From the NCBI GenBank assembly GCA_964499865.1, contig CAZCPY010000082.1:1-13593 (forward strand): a DNA stretch of 13,593 nt. Direction: 5' to 3'. The notes under the pieces were generated by a model that was not told where the DNA came from, made no database searches, and saw only the letters and a program-made list of their open reading frames with translations. The stretch comes from JANOGU01 sp964499865 (GTDB taxonomy: Bacteria > Pseudomonadota > Alphaproteobacteria > Rhodobacterales > Rhodobacteraceae). Position numbers and translations under genes: made by a program. This document shows, one piece after another, positions 7,211-13,544 of this stretch (position 1 is its first letter; each line of letters begins with the position of its first letter).

Positions 7211-7759
7211 TCAGCCCCAGGGCTGATAGCCCAGCCAGTTGTGCACAAGCATGATGACCGCCAGAACCGCGACCGTGCCCGCCACCGCTTTCACCTCGGC
7301 CCCGGGCGCGGCGACCGGCGGAGTCCAGGCGGGCTGCGCGCGGTTGATCACGATGACCGAGACCACCGCCCAGGCCAGCAGGCCACCGAACAGGACGAAC
7401 GACGGCAGGTCGCCGTTGACCAGCAGGTGCGCCACGGCCCAGGTCTTGACCGCCGTCAGTTGCGGGTGGCGGATGCGGCGGGCGAGGGCGGCCTTCGTGC
7501 CCGACGCGGCATAGAGATAGACCGCCAGCACCATCAGCAGGTTGTTGATCCCGACGCGCGCCGGCGACCGGCCCCACCATACATCCGCCCCGGCCATGGC
7601 CGCGCCATAGCCGTAGTACATCAGCGCCACCGACCCCAGCACCAGCACCGCGACCAGCCCCTTGCCCGCGCCCCCCAGGGCCGCCCGCGGCCCCGGGGCC
7701 AGCCGCTTGAACAGATGCGCCAGCGTCCACAACGCCAGGCCTAGGACAAGAAGGATCAT
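7211..7759 (-). CDS. NnrU family integral membrane protein
   Basis: The product (182 residues) is very hydrophobic, with about five or six predicted membrane segments (near 1-17, 35-52, 70-87, 105-115, 120-138 and 158-176). Family landmarks are LFKRLAPGPRAALGG near the start, the YYGYGAAM region, RHPQLTAVKTWAVAHLLVNGDLPSFVLFGG and LAWAVVSVIVINR, matching the NnrU family (PF07298). NnrU was named from a nitric-oxide reductase locus in Rhodobacter, but its biochemical role is unclear and no denitrification gene is seen here. The ATG overlaps the mcl2 TGA (ATGA at 7759-7756), and the DUF1737 gene follows after 17 bases. It therefore sits inside an EMC-pathway operon. Distant relatives include membrane isoprenoid- or methyl-modifying enzymes, so an enzymatic role is conceivable. 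Confidence 0.87.
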   Translation of the reverse strand: MILLVLGLALWTLAHLFKRLAPGPRAALGGAGKGLVAVLVLGSVALMYYGYGAAMAGADVWWGRSPARVGINNLLMVLAVYLYAASGTKAALARRIRHPQLTAVKTWAVAHLLVNGDLPSFVLFGGLLAWAVVSVIVINRAQPAWTPPVAAPGAEVKAVAGTVAVLAVIMLVHNWLGYQPWG

Positions 7760-8649
7760 GCGGCTCCCCTTTCGCGGGTGCGGGTGCGGGTGCGGGTGCG
7801 GATGGCGATGGCATCGGCGCGGGCCAGCAGGCTGCGGGCGGCGGCGACGTGCAGGTTTTCGACCAGGCGGCCGTCCAGCACGGCCACGCCTTCGCCCCGC
7901 GCCTGCGCCGCCTCGAAGGCGGCGATCTGGCGGCGGGCGAGCGCGACTTCGGCCGCGTCAGGGCCGAAGGCGTCGTTGGCGGCGGCGATCTGGGCGGGGT
8001 GGATCAAGGTCTTGCCGTCGAACCCCAGGTCGCGGCCCTGCGCGCATTCCGCGGCCAGCCCCCCGGCGTCGGCCAACCCGTTGAACACCCCGTCCAGCGC
8101 CAGGCGGCGATGTGCCCGCGCGGCCAGCAGCCCCGCCCCCAGCGCGGGCAGCAGCGGCAGGCGGTCGGGGCGGGGGCGGCAGCCAAGCTCCCGCGCCAGG
8201 TCGTTGGTGCCCATCACCAGCCCCCGCAGCGCGGGATGCGCCGCGATGAGGCCTGCCGCCAGCACCCCCGGGCAGGTTTCCACCATCGCCCAGAGCGGGC
8301 GGCCGGGCGCGCGGGACGCGGCGGCGTCCAGATCGGCCGGACCGTTCACCTTGGGGATCAGCACGCCGTCGCAGTCCATCCGCGCCGCAGCGGCGAGGTC
8401 CGCCGCGCCCCAGGGCGTGTCGAGCCCGTTCACCCGCACCAGCCGCAGCCGGTCGCCATAGACGCCCTCGCGCAGGGCGGCGGCCAGCAGGTGGCGCGCC
8501 TCGGCCTTGGCCTCGGGCGCCACGGCGTCCTCCAGATCGAAGATCAGCGCATCGCAGGGCAGGCTGCGCGCCTTGTCGAGCGCGCGGGCGTTCGAGGCGG
8601 GCAGGTACAGCGCAGACCGGCAGGGTGGCGACATCGCGGCGGGTTTCAT
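7756..8649 (-). CDS. mcl2: (3S)-malyl-CoA thioesterase / CitE-like CoA-ester lyase family protein
   Basis: The 297-residue product is an HpcH/HpaI aldolase/citrate-lyase-beta TIM barrel. Visible residues are SALYLPASN (12-20), FDLEDAV (37-43), Arg72 in RVNG, LIPKVN (97-102), MVETCPGV with metal-ligand Glu124, MGTNDLA with metal-ligand Asp150, and FDGKTLIHPAQI (210-221). In R. sphaeroides this position next to mch is held by Mcl2, which hydrolyses (3S)-malyl-CoA to malate and CoA and, with the malyl-CoA lyase Mcl1, replaces malate synthase. The name given here rests on that synteny plus family motifs; lyase activity cannot be excluded. Start ATG 8649 has a GGAAG site about 7 bases upstream; ATG 8634 is an alternative. 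The C-terminus is odd: four Arg-Thr dipeptides encoded by a hexamer repeat. Its stop overlaps nnrU. Confidence 0.85.
   Translation of the reverse strand: MKPAAMSPPCRSALYLPASNARALDKARSLPCDALIFDLEDAVAPEAKAEARHLLAAALREGVYGDRLRLVRVNGLDTPWGAADLAAAARMDCDGVLIPKVNGPADLDAAASRAPGRPLWAMVETCPGVLAAGLIAAHPALRGLVMGTNDLARELGCRPRPDRLPLLPALGAGLLAARAHRRLALDGVFNGLADAGGLAAECAQGRDLGFDGKTLIHPAQIAAANDAFGPDAAEVALARRQIAAFEAAQARGEGVAVLDGRLVENLHVAAARSLLARADAIAIRTRTRTRTRERGAA
7775..7801. repeat. Hexanucleotide tandem repeat (CGGGTG, about 4.5 copies) at the mcl2 3' end
   Basis: Four uninterrupted CGGGTG units plus CGG run from 7775 to 7801. Read on the minus strand they encode the Arg-Thr repeat in the last residues of the malyl-CoA thioesterase, 17 bases before the mcl2/nnrU ATGA junction. 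Units of six keep the frame, so copy-number change would only lengthen or shorten the tail. Confidence 0.95.
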
Positions 8650-8855
8650 GGCGAAGCTTCCATGGGGGCGGTGATTCCCCGGGCGCGAGGTTCCCTTTCG
8701 GCGCGAAAAGGTGCAACCCGAAAGATGCTGCGCTGCGGCGGAAGGCGGGAGGGTTGCGCGCGGACGTGGCGTTAACCCTGCGTCAGGACCGGCGGCGCAG
8801 GCTTTCCCCGTCGCGCCTCGTTCATGCGCGCCCCGGATGCAAAGGAAAGCCCGAC
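8650..8855. other. Divergent intergenic spacer between mcl2 operon and exported protein gene
   Basis: These 206 bases separate two divergent starts and must hold both promoters. I found no confident -35/-10 pair on either strand. An imperfect 19-bp inverted repeat lies at 8693-8711 (CCCTTTCG, spacer GCG, CGAAAAGG; one mismatch), 44-62 bases upstream of the mcl2 ATG, which is a sensible place for an operator. No small gene is supported; the open frame running through here into the exported protein has no good start. Confidence 0.5.
8693..8711. promoter_or_regulatory. Candidate operator: imperfect inverted repeat upstream of mcl2
   Basis: Arms CCCTTTCG and CGAAAAGG flank a 3-base spacer and match at 7 of 8 positions. 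The site lies in the only promoter-bearing gap for the EMC operon. It could be a transcription-factor site or a hairpin near the 5' end of the transcript. It does not match the TTTGCAAA-type motif I recall for the short-chain acyl-CoA regulator PccR. Confidence 0.3.
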
Positions 8856-9179
8856 ATGACGCAGAAGGACCTCGCCCTCTCGCTCGGCTTCGCCGGGCTT
8901 GCCCTTGCCGTCTTCGCCCAGACGGCCCATGCCCAGGCCGCGCCGCCCTGCGGCCCGCGCGACCAGGTGGTGGCGCATCTGGGCACCAAGTATGCCGAAA
9001 GCCGCCGCGCCATGGGGCTGGCGGGCAACAGCGCGGTGATGGAGCTTTTCGCGGCGGACACCACCGGCACCTGGACGATCACCGTCACCACGCCCGACGG
9101 GCGGATGTGCCTCGTCGCCTCGGGCCAGGGGTTCGAGGCGGTGGCCGAACCACTGCCCGCCTCGGGCGACCCGGCCTGA
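8856..9179 (+). CDS. Small exported protein, uncharacterised
   Basis: A 107-residue protein with a clear Sec signal peptide: a lysine at position 4, a hydrophobic core LALSLGFAGLALAVFA, and a likely signal peptidase I site after AHA (26/27). The mature part is about 81 residues with two cysteines (Cys32 in PPCGPRDQ, Cys85 in RMCLVA) that could form a disulfide in the periplasm. The segments VVAHLGTKYAESRRAMGLAGNSAVMELF and TTGTWTITVTTPDGRMCLVASGQGFE look like a conserved family of alphaproteobacterial hypothetical proteins, but I cannot name a function. ATG 8856 is chosen because AAAGGAAAG (8841-8849) lies at good ribosome-binding distance and because it gives the complete signal peptide. It stands alone, divergent from mcl2 and convergent with the permease gene only 10 bases away. 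Confidence 0.85.
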   Translation: MTQKDLALSLGFAGLALAVFAQTAHAQAAPPCGPRDQVVAHLGTKYAESRRAMGLAGNSAVMELFAADTTGTWTITVTTPDGRMCLVASGQGFEAVAEPLPASGDPA

Positions 9180-9189
9180 GCGGCACCGG

Positions 9190-9933
9190 CTACCCCGCCG
9201 CCGCCTGCCACAGCAGGCGGAGCGAGATCAGCAGCAGGGCCCAGGTGATCAGCCGGAAGAACAGCGCCTCGGGCGTCTTGCGCACCAGCCAGACGCCCAG
9301 GAACACCCCCGCCACCGCCGCGGGCGCGACCAGCGCGGCGGCGCGCAGGTTGGCGGGGTTCAGCTGCCCAAGCGCGGCATAGGGCACCAGCTTGATCGCG
9401 TTGACATAGGCAAACGCGATGGTCGCGGTGCCCGCGAAGGTCGCCTTGTCCAGCTTCAGCGGCAGCGTATAGACCTGATAGGGCGGCGCGCCGGCGTGGC
9501 TGACAAAGCTCGTGAACCCCGTCACCGTGCCCCAGAACAGGCCCCGCCCCAGCGCGGCGGGGCGTGCGGGCGGTTCGGCCCCCCGGCGCAGCAGCATCGT
9601 CAGCGCAAAGCTGACCCCGATCGCCCCGACCAGCGCGGTCACCAGCGCCTCCGGCACGACCGAGGCGGTCGCCCAGCCGACCCCCACCCCCAGCGTCATC
9701 CCCGCCGCCATGATCGCCAGCACGCGGCGGTTCCAGGCGTGGCGGTAGGCGTAAAGCCCGAAGGCATCCGACAGCACATAGATCGGCAGCAGAAGCCCCG
9801 CCGCCGTGACCGGCGAGATCTTCAGCGCCAGCACGGGCACCGCCAGCATGCCGACCAGCGGCAATCCGCCCTTGCCCAGGCCCACGAGCACCGCCGCGAG
9901 CGCCGCGAGCGTCCAGAACTGCCAGCCATCCAT
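9190..9933 (-). CDS. TauE/SafE family (sulfite exporter-type) membrane permease
   Basis: The product (247 residues) has roughly eight hydrophobic segments. It carries the family's two related half-motifs: VGLGKGGLPLVG near the N-terminus and TGFTSFVSHAGAPPYQVYTLPL in the middle, in the style of the TSxxxHxGGPP region of TauE/SafE transporters (PF01925). The family exports sulfite, sulfoacetate or other organosulfur anions and may import others; the substrate here is not readable. The open frame reaches 10002, but that part crosses the opposing ridA promoter and is not membrane-like, so it is discounted. ATG 9933 gives the usual N-terminal length; ATG 9945 is only four codons longer and possible. 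A TATGGC hexamer (minus strand 9946-9941) just upstream of 9933 could serve as a -10 box for a nearly leaderless mRNA. The gene appears monocistronic. Confidence 0.88.
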   Translation of the reverse strand: MDGWQFWTLAALAAVLVGLGKGGLPLVGMLAVPVLALKISPVTAAGLLLPIYVLSDAFGLYAYRHAWNRRVLAIMAAGMTLGVGVGWATASVVPEALVTALVGAIGVSFALTMLLRRGAEPPARPAALGRGLFWGTVTGFTSFVSHAGAPPYQVYTLPLKLDKATFAGTATIAFAYVNAIKLVPYAALGQLNPANLRAAALVAPAAVAGVFLGVWLVRKTPEALFFRLITWALLLISLRLLWQAAAG

Positions 9934-9992
9934 GCCGCCAGCCATAGGCCGAACCGCGGGGCGGGGGAAAGGCCCCCGGTTGTCGTCGCCTG

Positions 9993-10021
9993 TTGTCGTC
10001 ACCTGACCGCCCGGCTAGCCT
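9993..10021 (+). promoter_or_regulatory. Predicted sigma-70-type promoter for the ridA-like operon
   Basis: TTGTCG (9993-9998) and TAGCCT (10016-10021) are spaced by exactly 17 bases. The expected transcript start near 10028 gives a leader of about 24 bases with a purine-rich GGGGGA stretch before ATG 10052. The layout copies the promoter at 3235-3263, which supports both. It is the only obvious promoter for the five-gene run that follows. Confidence 0.55.
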
Positions 10022-10051
10022 TGGGGGGTGGCACCAGCGGGGGACACGGCG

Positions 10052-10516
10052 ATGCATCCGATCGAGGCGAAACTGGCGGAGCTTGGCGTCGCCCTGCCCG
10101 ACGCCCCGCCGCCGGCGGCGAACTACGTGCCCTTCGTCGTCGTGGGCGGCCTTGTCCATGTCTCGGGCCAGATCAGCCAGGGGCCCGGCGGGCAGATCAG
10201 GGGCCGCCTCGGCGATGGCATGGGGGTCGAGGACGGCGCCGCCGCCGCACGCGCCTGCGCGATCAGCCTGCTGGCGCAACTGCGCCGCGCCTGCGGCGGC
10301 GACTGGTCGCGGTTCCGGCGGGCGGTCAAGCTGACCGGCTTCGTCAACTCCACCCCCGATTTCACCGACCAACCCAGGGTCGTCAACGGCGCCTCGGATT
10401 TCCTCGTGGCCGTGCTGGGCGACACCGGGCGGCACGCGCGCTCCGCCGTCTCTGCCGCCAGCCTGCCCTTCGGCGTGGCGGTCGAGATCGAGGGCATCTT
10501 CGAGATCGCGCCGTGA
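10052..10516 (+). CDS. RidA (YjgF/YER057c/UK114) family protein
   Basis: The product (154 residues) belongs to the longer subgroup of the Rid family that begins IEAKLAELGVALPDAPPPAANYVP. Classical RidA hydrolyses reactive enamine/imine intermediates made by pyridoxal-phosphate enzymes. Landmarks are GGLVHVSGQIS (32-42), VKLTGFVNSTPDF (92-104), the FLVAVLGD segment, RHARSAVSAASLPFGVAVEIEGIFEI with Arg130 in the place of the active-site arginine, and Glu146 matching the conserved acid. Both being kept suggests imine deaminase activity, although members of this subgroup are little characterised. ATG 10052 fits the homology; GTG 10028 falls at the predicted transcript start and is unlikely. The stop overlaps a GTG start candidate of the phosphodiesterase gene, so the two are coupled. 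Confidence 0.9.
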   Translation: MHPIEAKLAELGVALPDAPPPAANYVPFVVVGGLVHVSGQISQGPGGQIRGRLGDGMGVEDGAAAARACAISLLAQLRRACGGDWSRFRRAVKLTGFVNSTPDFTDQPRVVNGASDFLVAVLGDTGRHARSAVSAASLPFGVAVEIEGIFEIAP

Positions 10517-10546
10517 ATCATCCCGTGAATCGCCCCGTGACGCCTG
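10511..10546 (+). repeat. 12-bp tandem repeat carrying three in-frame GTG start candidates
   Basis: Three 12-base units begin at 10511, 10523 and 10535. Units one and two share CCGTGAATC; the third keeps CCGTGA and then diverges. Each unit places a GTG (10513, 10525, 10537) in the phosphodiesterase frame, encoding VNHP-VNRP-VTPV. The first copy also contains the ridA-like TGA stop. Confidence 0.8.
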
Positions 10547-11310
10547 TGCTCATGCCGGAGGCCTTCCTGCGCGCGCCCCTGACGCACCGGGGCCTGCACG
10601 ACGCCCGCGCCGGTCGGCCGGAGCATTCGCTCGCCGCGGTCGCCGCCGCGGTCGTTGCGGGCTACGGCATCGAATTCGACGTGCAGGGAACCGCGGACGG
10701 CCAGGCCGTGGTGTTCCACGATTCGACGCTCGACCGCACGACCGGGCTTTCGGGGCGGGTTGACGCGCTGACCGCGGCCGAACTCGGCCGGGTGCGCCTG
10801 CGGCACTGCGACGAGACGGTGCCGACGCTGTCGCAGGTTCTGGCGGCGGTCGGCGGCCGGGTGCCGCTGCTGATCGAGGTCAAGGACCAGACCGGTGCGA
10901 TGGCAACCGGCGACGGGCGGCTTGAGGCGGCGGTGGCGACAGCGTTGCAAGGCTACGGCGGGCCCGTGGCGCTGATGTCCTACAATCCCGAACACGTCGC
11001 CGCGCTGGCGCGTCTGGCGCCGGACCGGCCGCGCGGCCTTGTGACGGAAGCCTTCGACCCGACGGAATATGCCCACCTCAGCGCGCCGGTGCGCGACCGG
11101 CTGCGGGCAATTGCGGACTACGGCCGCGTCGCGGCGACGTTCATCAGCCACGACGCGACCGACCTGACCCGCCCGCGTGTCGCGGACCTCAAGGCGCAGG
11201 GCGCCCGCATCCTGTGCTGGACCGTGCGCTCGCCCGCGGCCGAGGCAGAGGCGCGCAGGGTTGCCGAGAACGTGACCTTCGAAGGCTATCGCGCCGCGAT
11301 CCCCGCTTGA
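10513..11310 (+). CDS. Glycerophosphodiester phosphodiesterase family protein
   Basis: The family hydrolyses glycerophosphodiesters to glycerol-3-phosphate and an alcohol, using a metal-dependent TIM barrel. Counting from the ATG at 10552, motifs are HRGLHD (12-17), RPEHSL with Glu24, YGIEFDVQ with Glu41 and Asp43, VVFHDSTLDRTT with His56 and Asp57, LIEVKD with Glu109, and CWTVRSP near the C-terminus. The catalytic His-Arg-Gly, Glu, Glu-x-Asp and His-Asp set is complete. No signal peptide is seen, so it should act in the cytoplasm. The start is ambiguous: GTG 10513 overlaps the ridA-like stop (GTGA), GTG 10525 and 10537 lie in a short tandem repeat, and ATG 10552 is closest to the conserved core. 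I used 10513 for the coupling. With 10513 the product is 265 residues. The gene next door starts 45 bases after the stop. Confidence 0.88.
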   Translation: MNHPVNRPVTPVLMPEAFLRAPLTHRGLHDARAGRPEHSLAAVAAAVVAGYGIEFDVQGTADGQAVVFHDSTLDRTTGLSGRVDALTAAELGRVRLRHCDETVPTLSQVLAAVGGRVPLLIEVKDQTGAMATGDGRLEAAVATALQGYGGPVALMSYNPEHVAALARLAPDRPRGLVTEAFDPTEYAHLSAPVRDRLRAIADYGRVAATFISHDATDLTRPRVADLKAQGARILCWTVRSPAAEAEARRVAENVTFEGYRAAIPA

Positions 11311-11354
11311 CCGCGACGCCCGCCGCACTCTCCTCTCGCCGCAGGGAGGCGCGG

Positions 11355-12545
11355 ATGGACGCAGAGCCTGTCGAGATCACCCTGCAGGGCGGCGTGGCCG
11401 AGATCGCCGCGGCCGACTGGGACGGGCTGGCCAGTCCCGGCGGCGGCACCCCGCTCGATCCCTTCACCACGCACCGCTTTCTGCATGCGCTGGAAGTGTC
11501 GCGGTCGGTCGGCACCGGCACGGGGTGGAGCCCGCGCATCCTGACCGCGCGCGCCGGCGGGCGGCTGATCGCGGCCGTGCCGATGTATGCGAAAAGCCAC
11601 AGCCAGGGCGAATACATCTTCGACCATTCCTGGGCCCAGGCGCTGGAACGCGCGGGCGGGCGCTACTACCCCAAGCTGCAGATCGCCGTGCCCTTCACCC
11701 CCGCCACCGGCCGCCGCTTCCTGACCCTGCCGGGCGAGGAAGAGCGCGGCCTTGCGGCACTGGTCACCGGCGCGGTGCAGGTGGCGGAACGCGGGGGGCT
11801 GTCGTCGGTTCACGCCACCTTCTGCACCCCGCAGGAGGCCGCCGCCGGGGCGGCAATGGGGCTGATGCACCGGGTGACGCAGCAGTTCCACTGGATGAAC
11901 CGCGGCTATGGCAGCTACGACGACTTCCTGTCCACGCTCGCCAGCCGCAAGCGCAAGGCGCTGCGGCGCGAAAGGGCCGAGGCGCAGGCATTCGGCGGCA
12001 GCATCCGGGCGCTGACCGGGGACGACATCGAACCGCACCACTGGGATGCCTTCTGGGCCTTCTACCAGGACACGGGGGGGCGCAAATGGGGCTCGCCCTA
12101 CCTGACGCGCGCCTTCTTCGACCTGGTGCACCAGACGATGCGCGACGACGTGCTGCTGGTGCTGGCCGAACGCGACGGGCGGGCAGTGGCGGGCGCGCTG
12201 AACTTCATCGGGCGCGAGGCGCTGTTCGGCCGCTACTGGGGCTGCGTGGAGCATCACCCCTTCCTGCATTTCGAACTGTGCTACCATCAGGCCATCGACT
12301 GGGCCATCGCCCGCGGCCTGAGCCGGGTCGAGGCGGGGGCGCAGGGCGAACACAAGCTGGCGCGCGGCTATCTGCCGGTGGCGACCCATTCGCTGCACTG
12401 GATCGCCGACGGCGGCCTGCGGCGGGCGGTGGCGCAGTACCTGCAGGCCGAACGCCAGGCGGTCGGGCAGGAGATCGAGGTTCTGACCGCCTATGGCCCG
12501 TTCCGCCGCGGGCCGCCGGCAGAGGCGATGGAGGAGCAGCAATGA
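11355..12545 (+). CDS. FemAB-like / GNAT-fold acyltransferase family protein (DUF482, PF04339)
   Basis: The 396-residue product matches the PF04339 family, often labelled peptidogalycan biosynthesis protein or GNAT family N-acetyltransferase. Recognisable blocks are YYPKLQIAVPFTPATGRR (104-121), QQFHWMNRGYGSYDDFLSTL followed by the basic RKRKALRRER, FYQDTGGRKWGSPYLTRAFF, GRYWGCVEHHPFLHFELCYH, and VEAGAQGEHKLARGYLP close to the C-terminus. The fold is expected to be two GNAT modules, as in FemABX aminoacyltransferases, but the substrate is unknown; a cell-wall role is only a family label. There is no signal peptide. ATG 11355 is supported by AGGGAGG (11343-11349), a strong ribosome-binding site; open frame upstream overlaps the phosphodiesterase and is discounted. 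Its TGA overlaps the GST start (ATGA). Confidence 0.9.
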   Translation: MDAEPVEITLQGGVAEIAAADWDGLASPGGGTPLDPFTTHRFLHALEVSRSVGTGTGWSPRILTARAGGRLIAAVPMYAKSHSQGEYIFDHSWAQALERAGGRYYPKLQIAVPFTPATGRRFLTLPGEEERGLAALVTGAVQVAERGGLSSVHATFCTPQEAAAGAAMGLMHRVTQQFHWMNRGYGSYDDFLSTLASRKRKALRRERAEAQAFGGSIRALTGDDIEPHHWDAFWAFYQDTGGRKWGSPYLTRAFFDLVHQTMRDDVLLVLAERDGRAVAGALNFIGREALFGRYWGCVEHHPFLHFELCYHQAIDWAIARGLSRVEAGAQGEHKLARGYLPVATHSLHWIADGGLRRAVAQYLQAERQAVGQEIEVLTAYGPFRRGPPAEAMEEQQ

Positions 12546-13168
12546 CCGCGACCGGGGCACTGACCTACTACACCAACCCGATGTCGCGCGGGCGCATCGG
12601 GCGCTGGATGCTGGAAGAGGTGGGGCAGCCTTACCAGACGGTGATCGTCGACTACGGTCCGGCGATGCACGGGGCCGACTATCGGGCGGTCAACCCGATG
12701 GGCAAGGTGCCTGCCCTGCGCCACGGCGACCGCGTGGTGACAGAGGTGGCGGCCATCGTCACCTGGCTCGCCGATGCCTTCCCGCAGGCCGGGCTGATGG
12801 CCGAGGACCGCGGCGCCTTCTACCGCTGGATGTTCTTTGCCGCCGGGCCGGTGGAACAGGCGGTGGTCAACACCGCGTTCGGCTGGGTCCCGCAGACCCC
12901 GCAGGACAAGGGGCGTACGGGCTACGGCAGCCTTGACCGCGTGCTGCGCACGCTGACCGACCATCTGGACCGAAACGACTATTTCGCCGACGGGCGGTTC
13001 ACCGGCGTCGATGTCTACCTGGGCAGCCAGATCGGCACGGGGATGCAGTTCGGCACGATCACCGCCAACGACACGCTGCGCGCCTACTGGGACCGCATCA
13101 GGACACGCCCGGCGCTGGCGGCGGCGCGGGCGCTTGACGATGCGGCTGCGGGAAAGGGGCGGGACTGA
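12542..13168 (+). CDS. Glutathione S-transferase family protein
   Basis: A 208-residue two-domain GST. The thioredoxin-fold half has TYYTNPMSRGRIGRWMLEEVG (8-28), with Ser15/Arg16 in the place of the catalytic Ser or Cys, the cis-proline segment NPMGKVPAL (51-59), and the glutathione-contact pair Thr67-Glu68 in VTEVAAIVTWLADAFP. The helical C-terminal half begins near RGAFYRWMFFAAGPVEQAVV and keeps the N-capping-type segment FTGVDVYLGSQI. Members conjugate glutathione to electrophiles or act as reductases; substrate unknown. The ATG at 12542 overlaps the upstream stop, and the TGA at 13166-13168 shares a base with the ATG of the carbinolamine dehydratase, so it is coupled on both sides. Cytoplasmic, no odd features. 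Confidence 0.92.
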   Translation: MTATGALTYYTNPMSRGRIGRWMLEEVGQPYQTVIVDYGPAMHGADYRAVNPMGKVPALRHGDRVVTEVAAIVTWLADAFPQAGLMAEDRGAFYRWMFFAAGPVEQAVVNTAFGWVPQTPQDKGRTGYGSLDRVLRTLTDHLDRNDYFADGRFTGVDVYLGSQIGTGMQFGTITANDTLRAYWDRIRTRPALAAARALDDAAAGKGRD

Positions 13169-13542
13169 TGGCCGACCTGCTGTCTGACGCCGAGCGGCAG
13201 GCCGACCTGCCCGCCCTGGGCCGCACCGGCTGGCAGGCGGTGCCGGGCCGGGATGCGATCCGCAAGGTGATGAAGTTCCGCGACTTCTCGCAGGCCTGGG
13301 GCGCCATGTCGCGGATCGCCCTGGCGGCGGAACGGCTGAACCACCATCCGGAATGGTCCAACACCTACAACGCGCTGGACATCGTTCTTTCGACGCATGA
13401 CTGCGGCGGGCTGTCGGCGCTGGACGTGAAGCTCGCGCACCTGGTCGACCGCTGCGCGGAAGGCGCCACAGTCCAGTCGGACCACGGCGCCCCCGTCGAA
13501 AGCCTTTGCGAAAGCCTCCGCGCCGAACGCGCGCGGCGCTAG
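13168..13542 (+). CDS. Pterin-4a-carbinolamine dehydratase (PCD/DCoH, PhhB-like)
   Basis: The product (124 residues) dehydrates 4a-hydroxytetrahydrobiopterin, recycling the pterin cofactor of aromatic amino acid hydroxylases. The core carries KFRDFSQAWGAM, then the active-site block ERLNHHPEWSNTYNALDIVLSTHDCGGLSALDVKLA (55-90), with His59, His60, Pro61-Glu62-Trp63 and His77 as in the family. The catalytic region is complete. After residue about 97 there is an extra tail of roughly 27 residues ending RAERARR that a typical PCD lacks. No phenylalanine hydroxylase gene is in the window, so the partner must be elsewhere; some bacterial PCD proteins are proposed to act in molybdopterin or other pterin metabolism. 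The ATG shares its A with the GST stop (TGATG). It is the last gene of the operon in the window. Confidence 0.93.
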   Translation: MADLLSDAERQADLPALGRTGWQAVPGRDAIRKVMKFRDFSQAWGAMSRIALAAERLNHHPEWSNTYNALDIVLSTHDCGGLSALDVKLAHLVDRCAEGATVQSDHGAPVESLCESLRAERARR

Positions 13543-13544
13543 GT

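Noticed and set aside
7211..7759. Denitrification / nitric oxide reductase locus because of NnrU
   Set aside because: No nor, nir, nos or nnr-type regulator genes are present; the neighbours are EMC-pathway genes.
8650..8760. PccR-type TTTGCAAA operator upstream of mcl2
   Set aside because: Only a partial TTGCA-like match was found, without a paired half-site.
9934..10002. N-terminal extension of the TauE/SafE permease to ATG 10002
   Set aside because: The added residues are polar and Pro-rich, lack family similarity, and overlap the predicted opposing ridA promoter.
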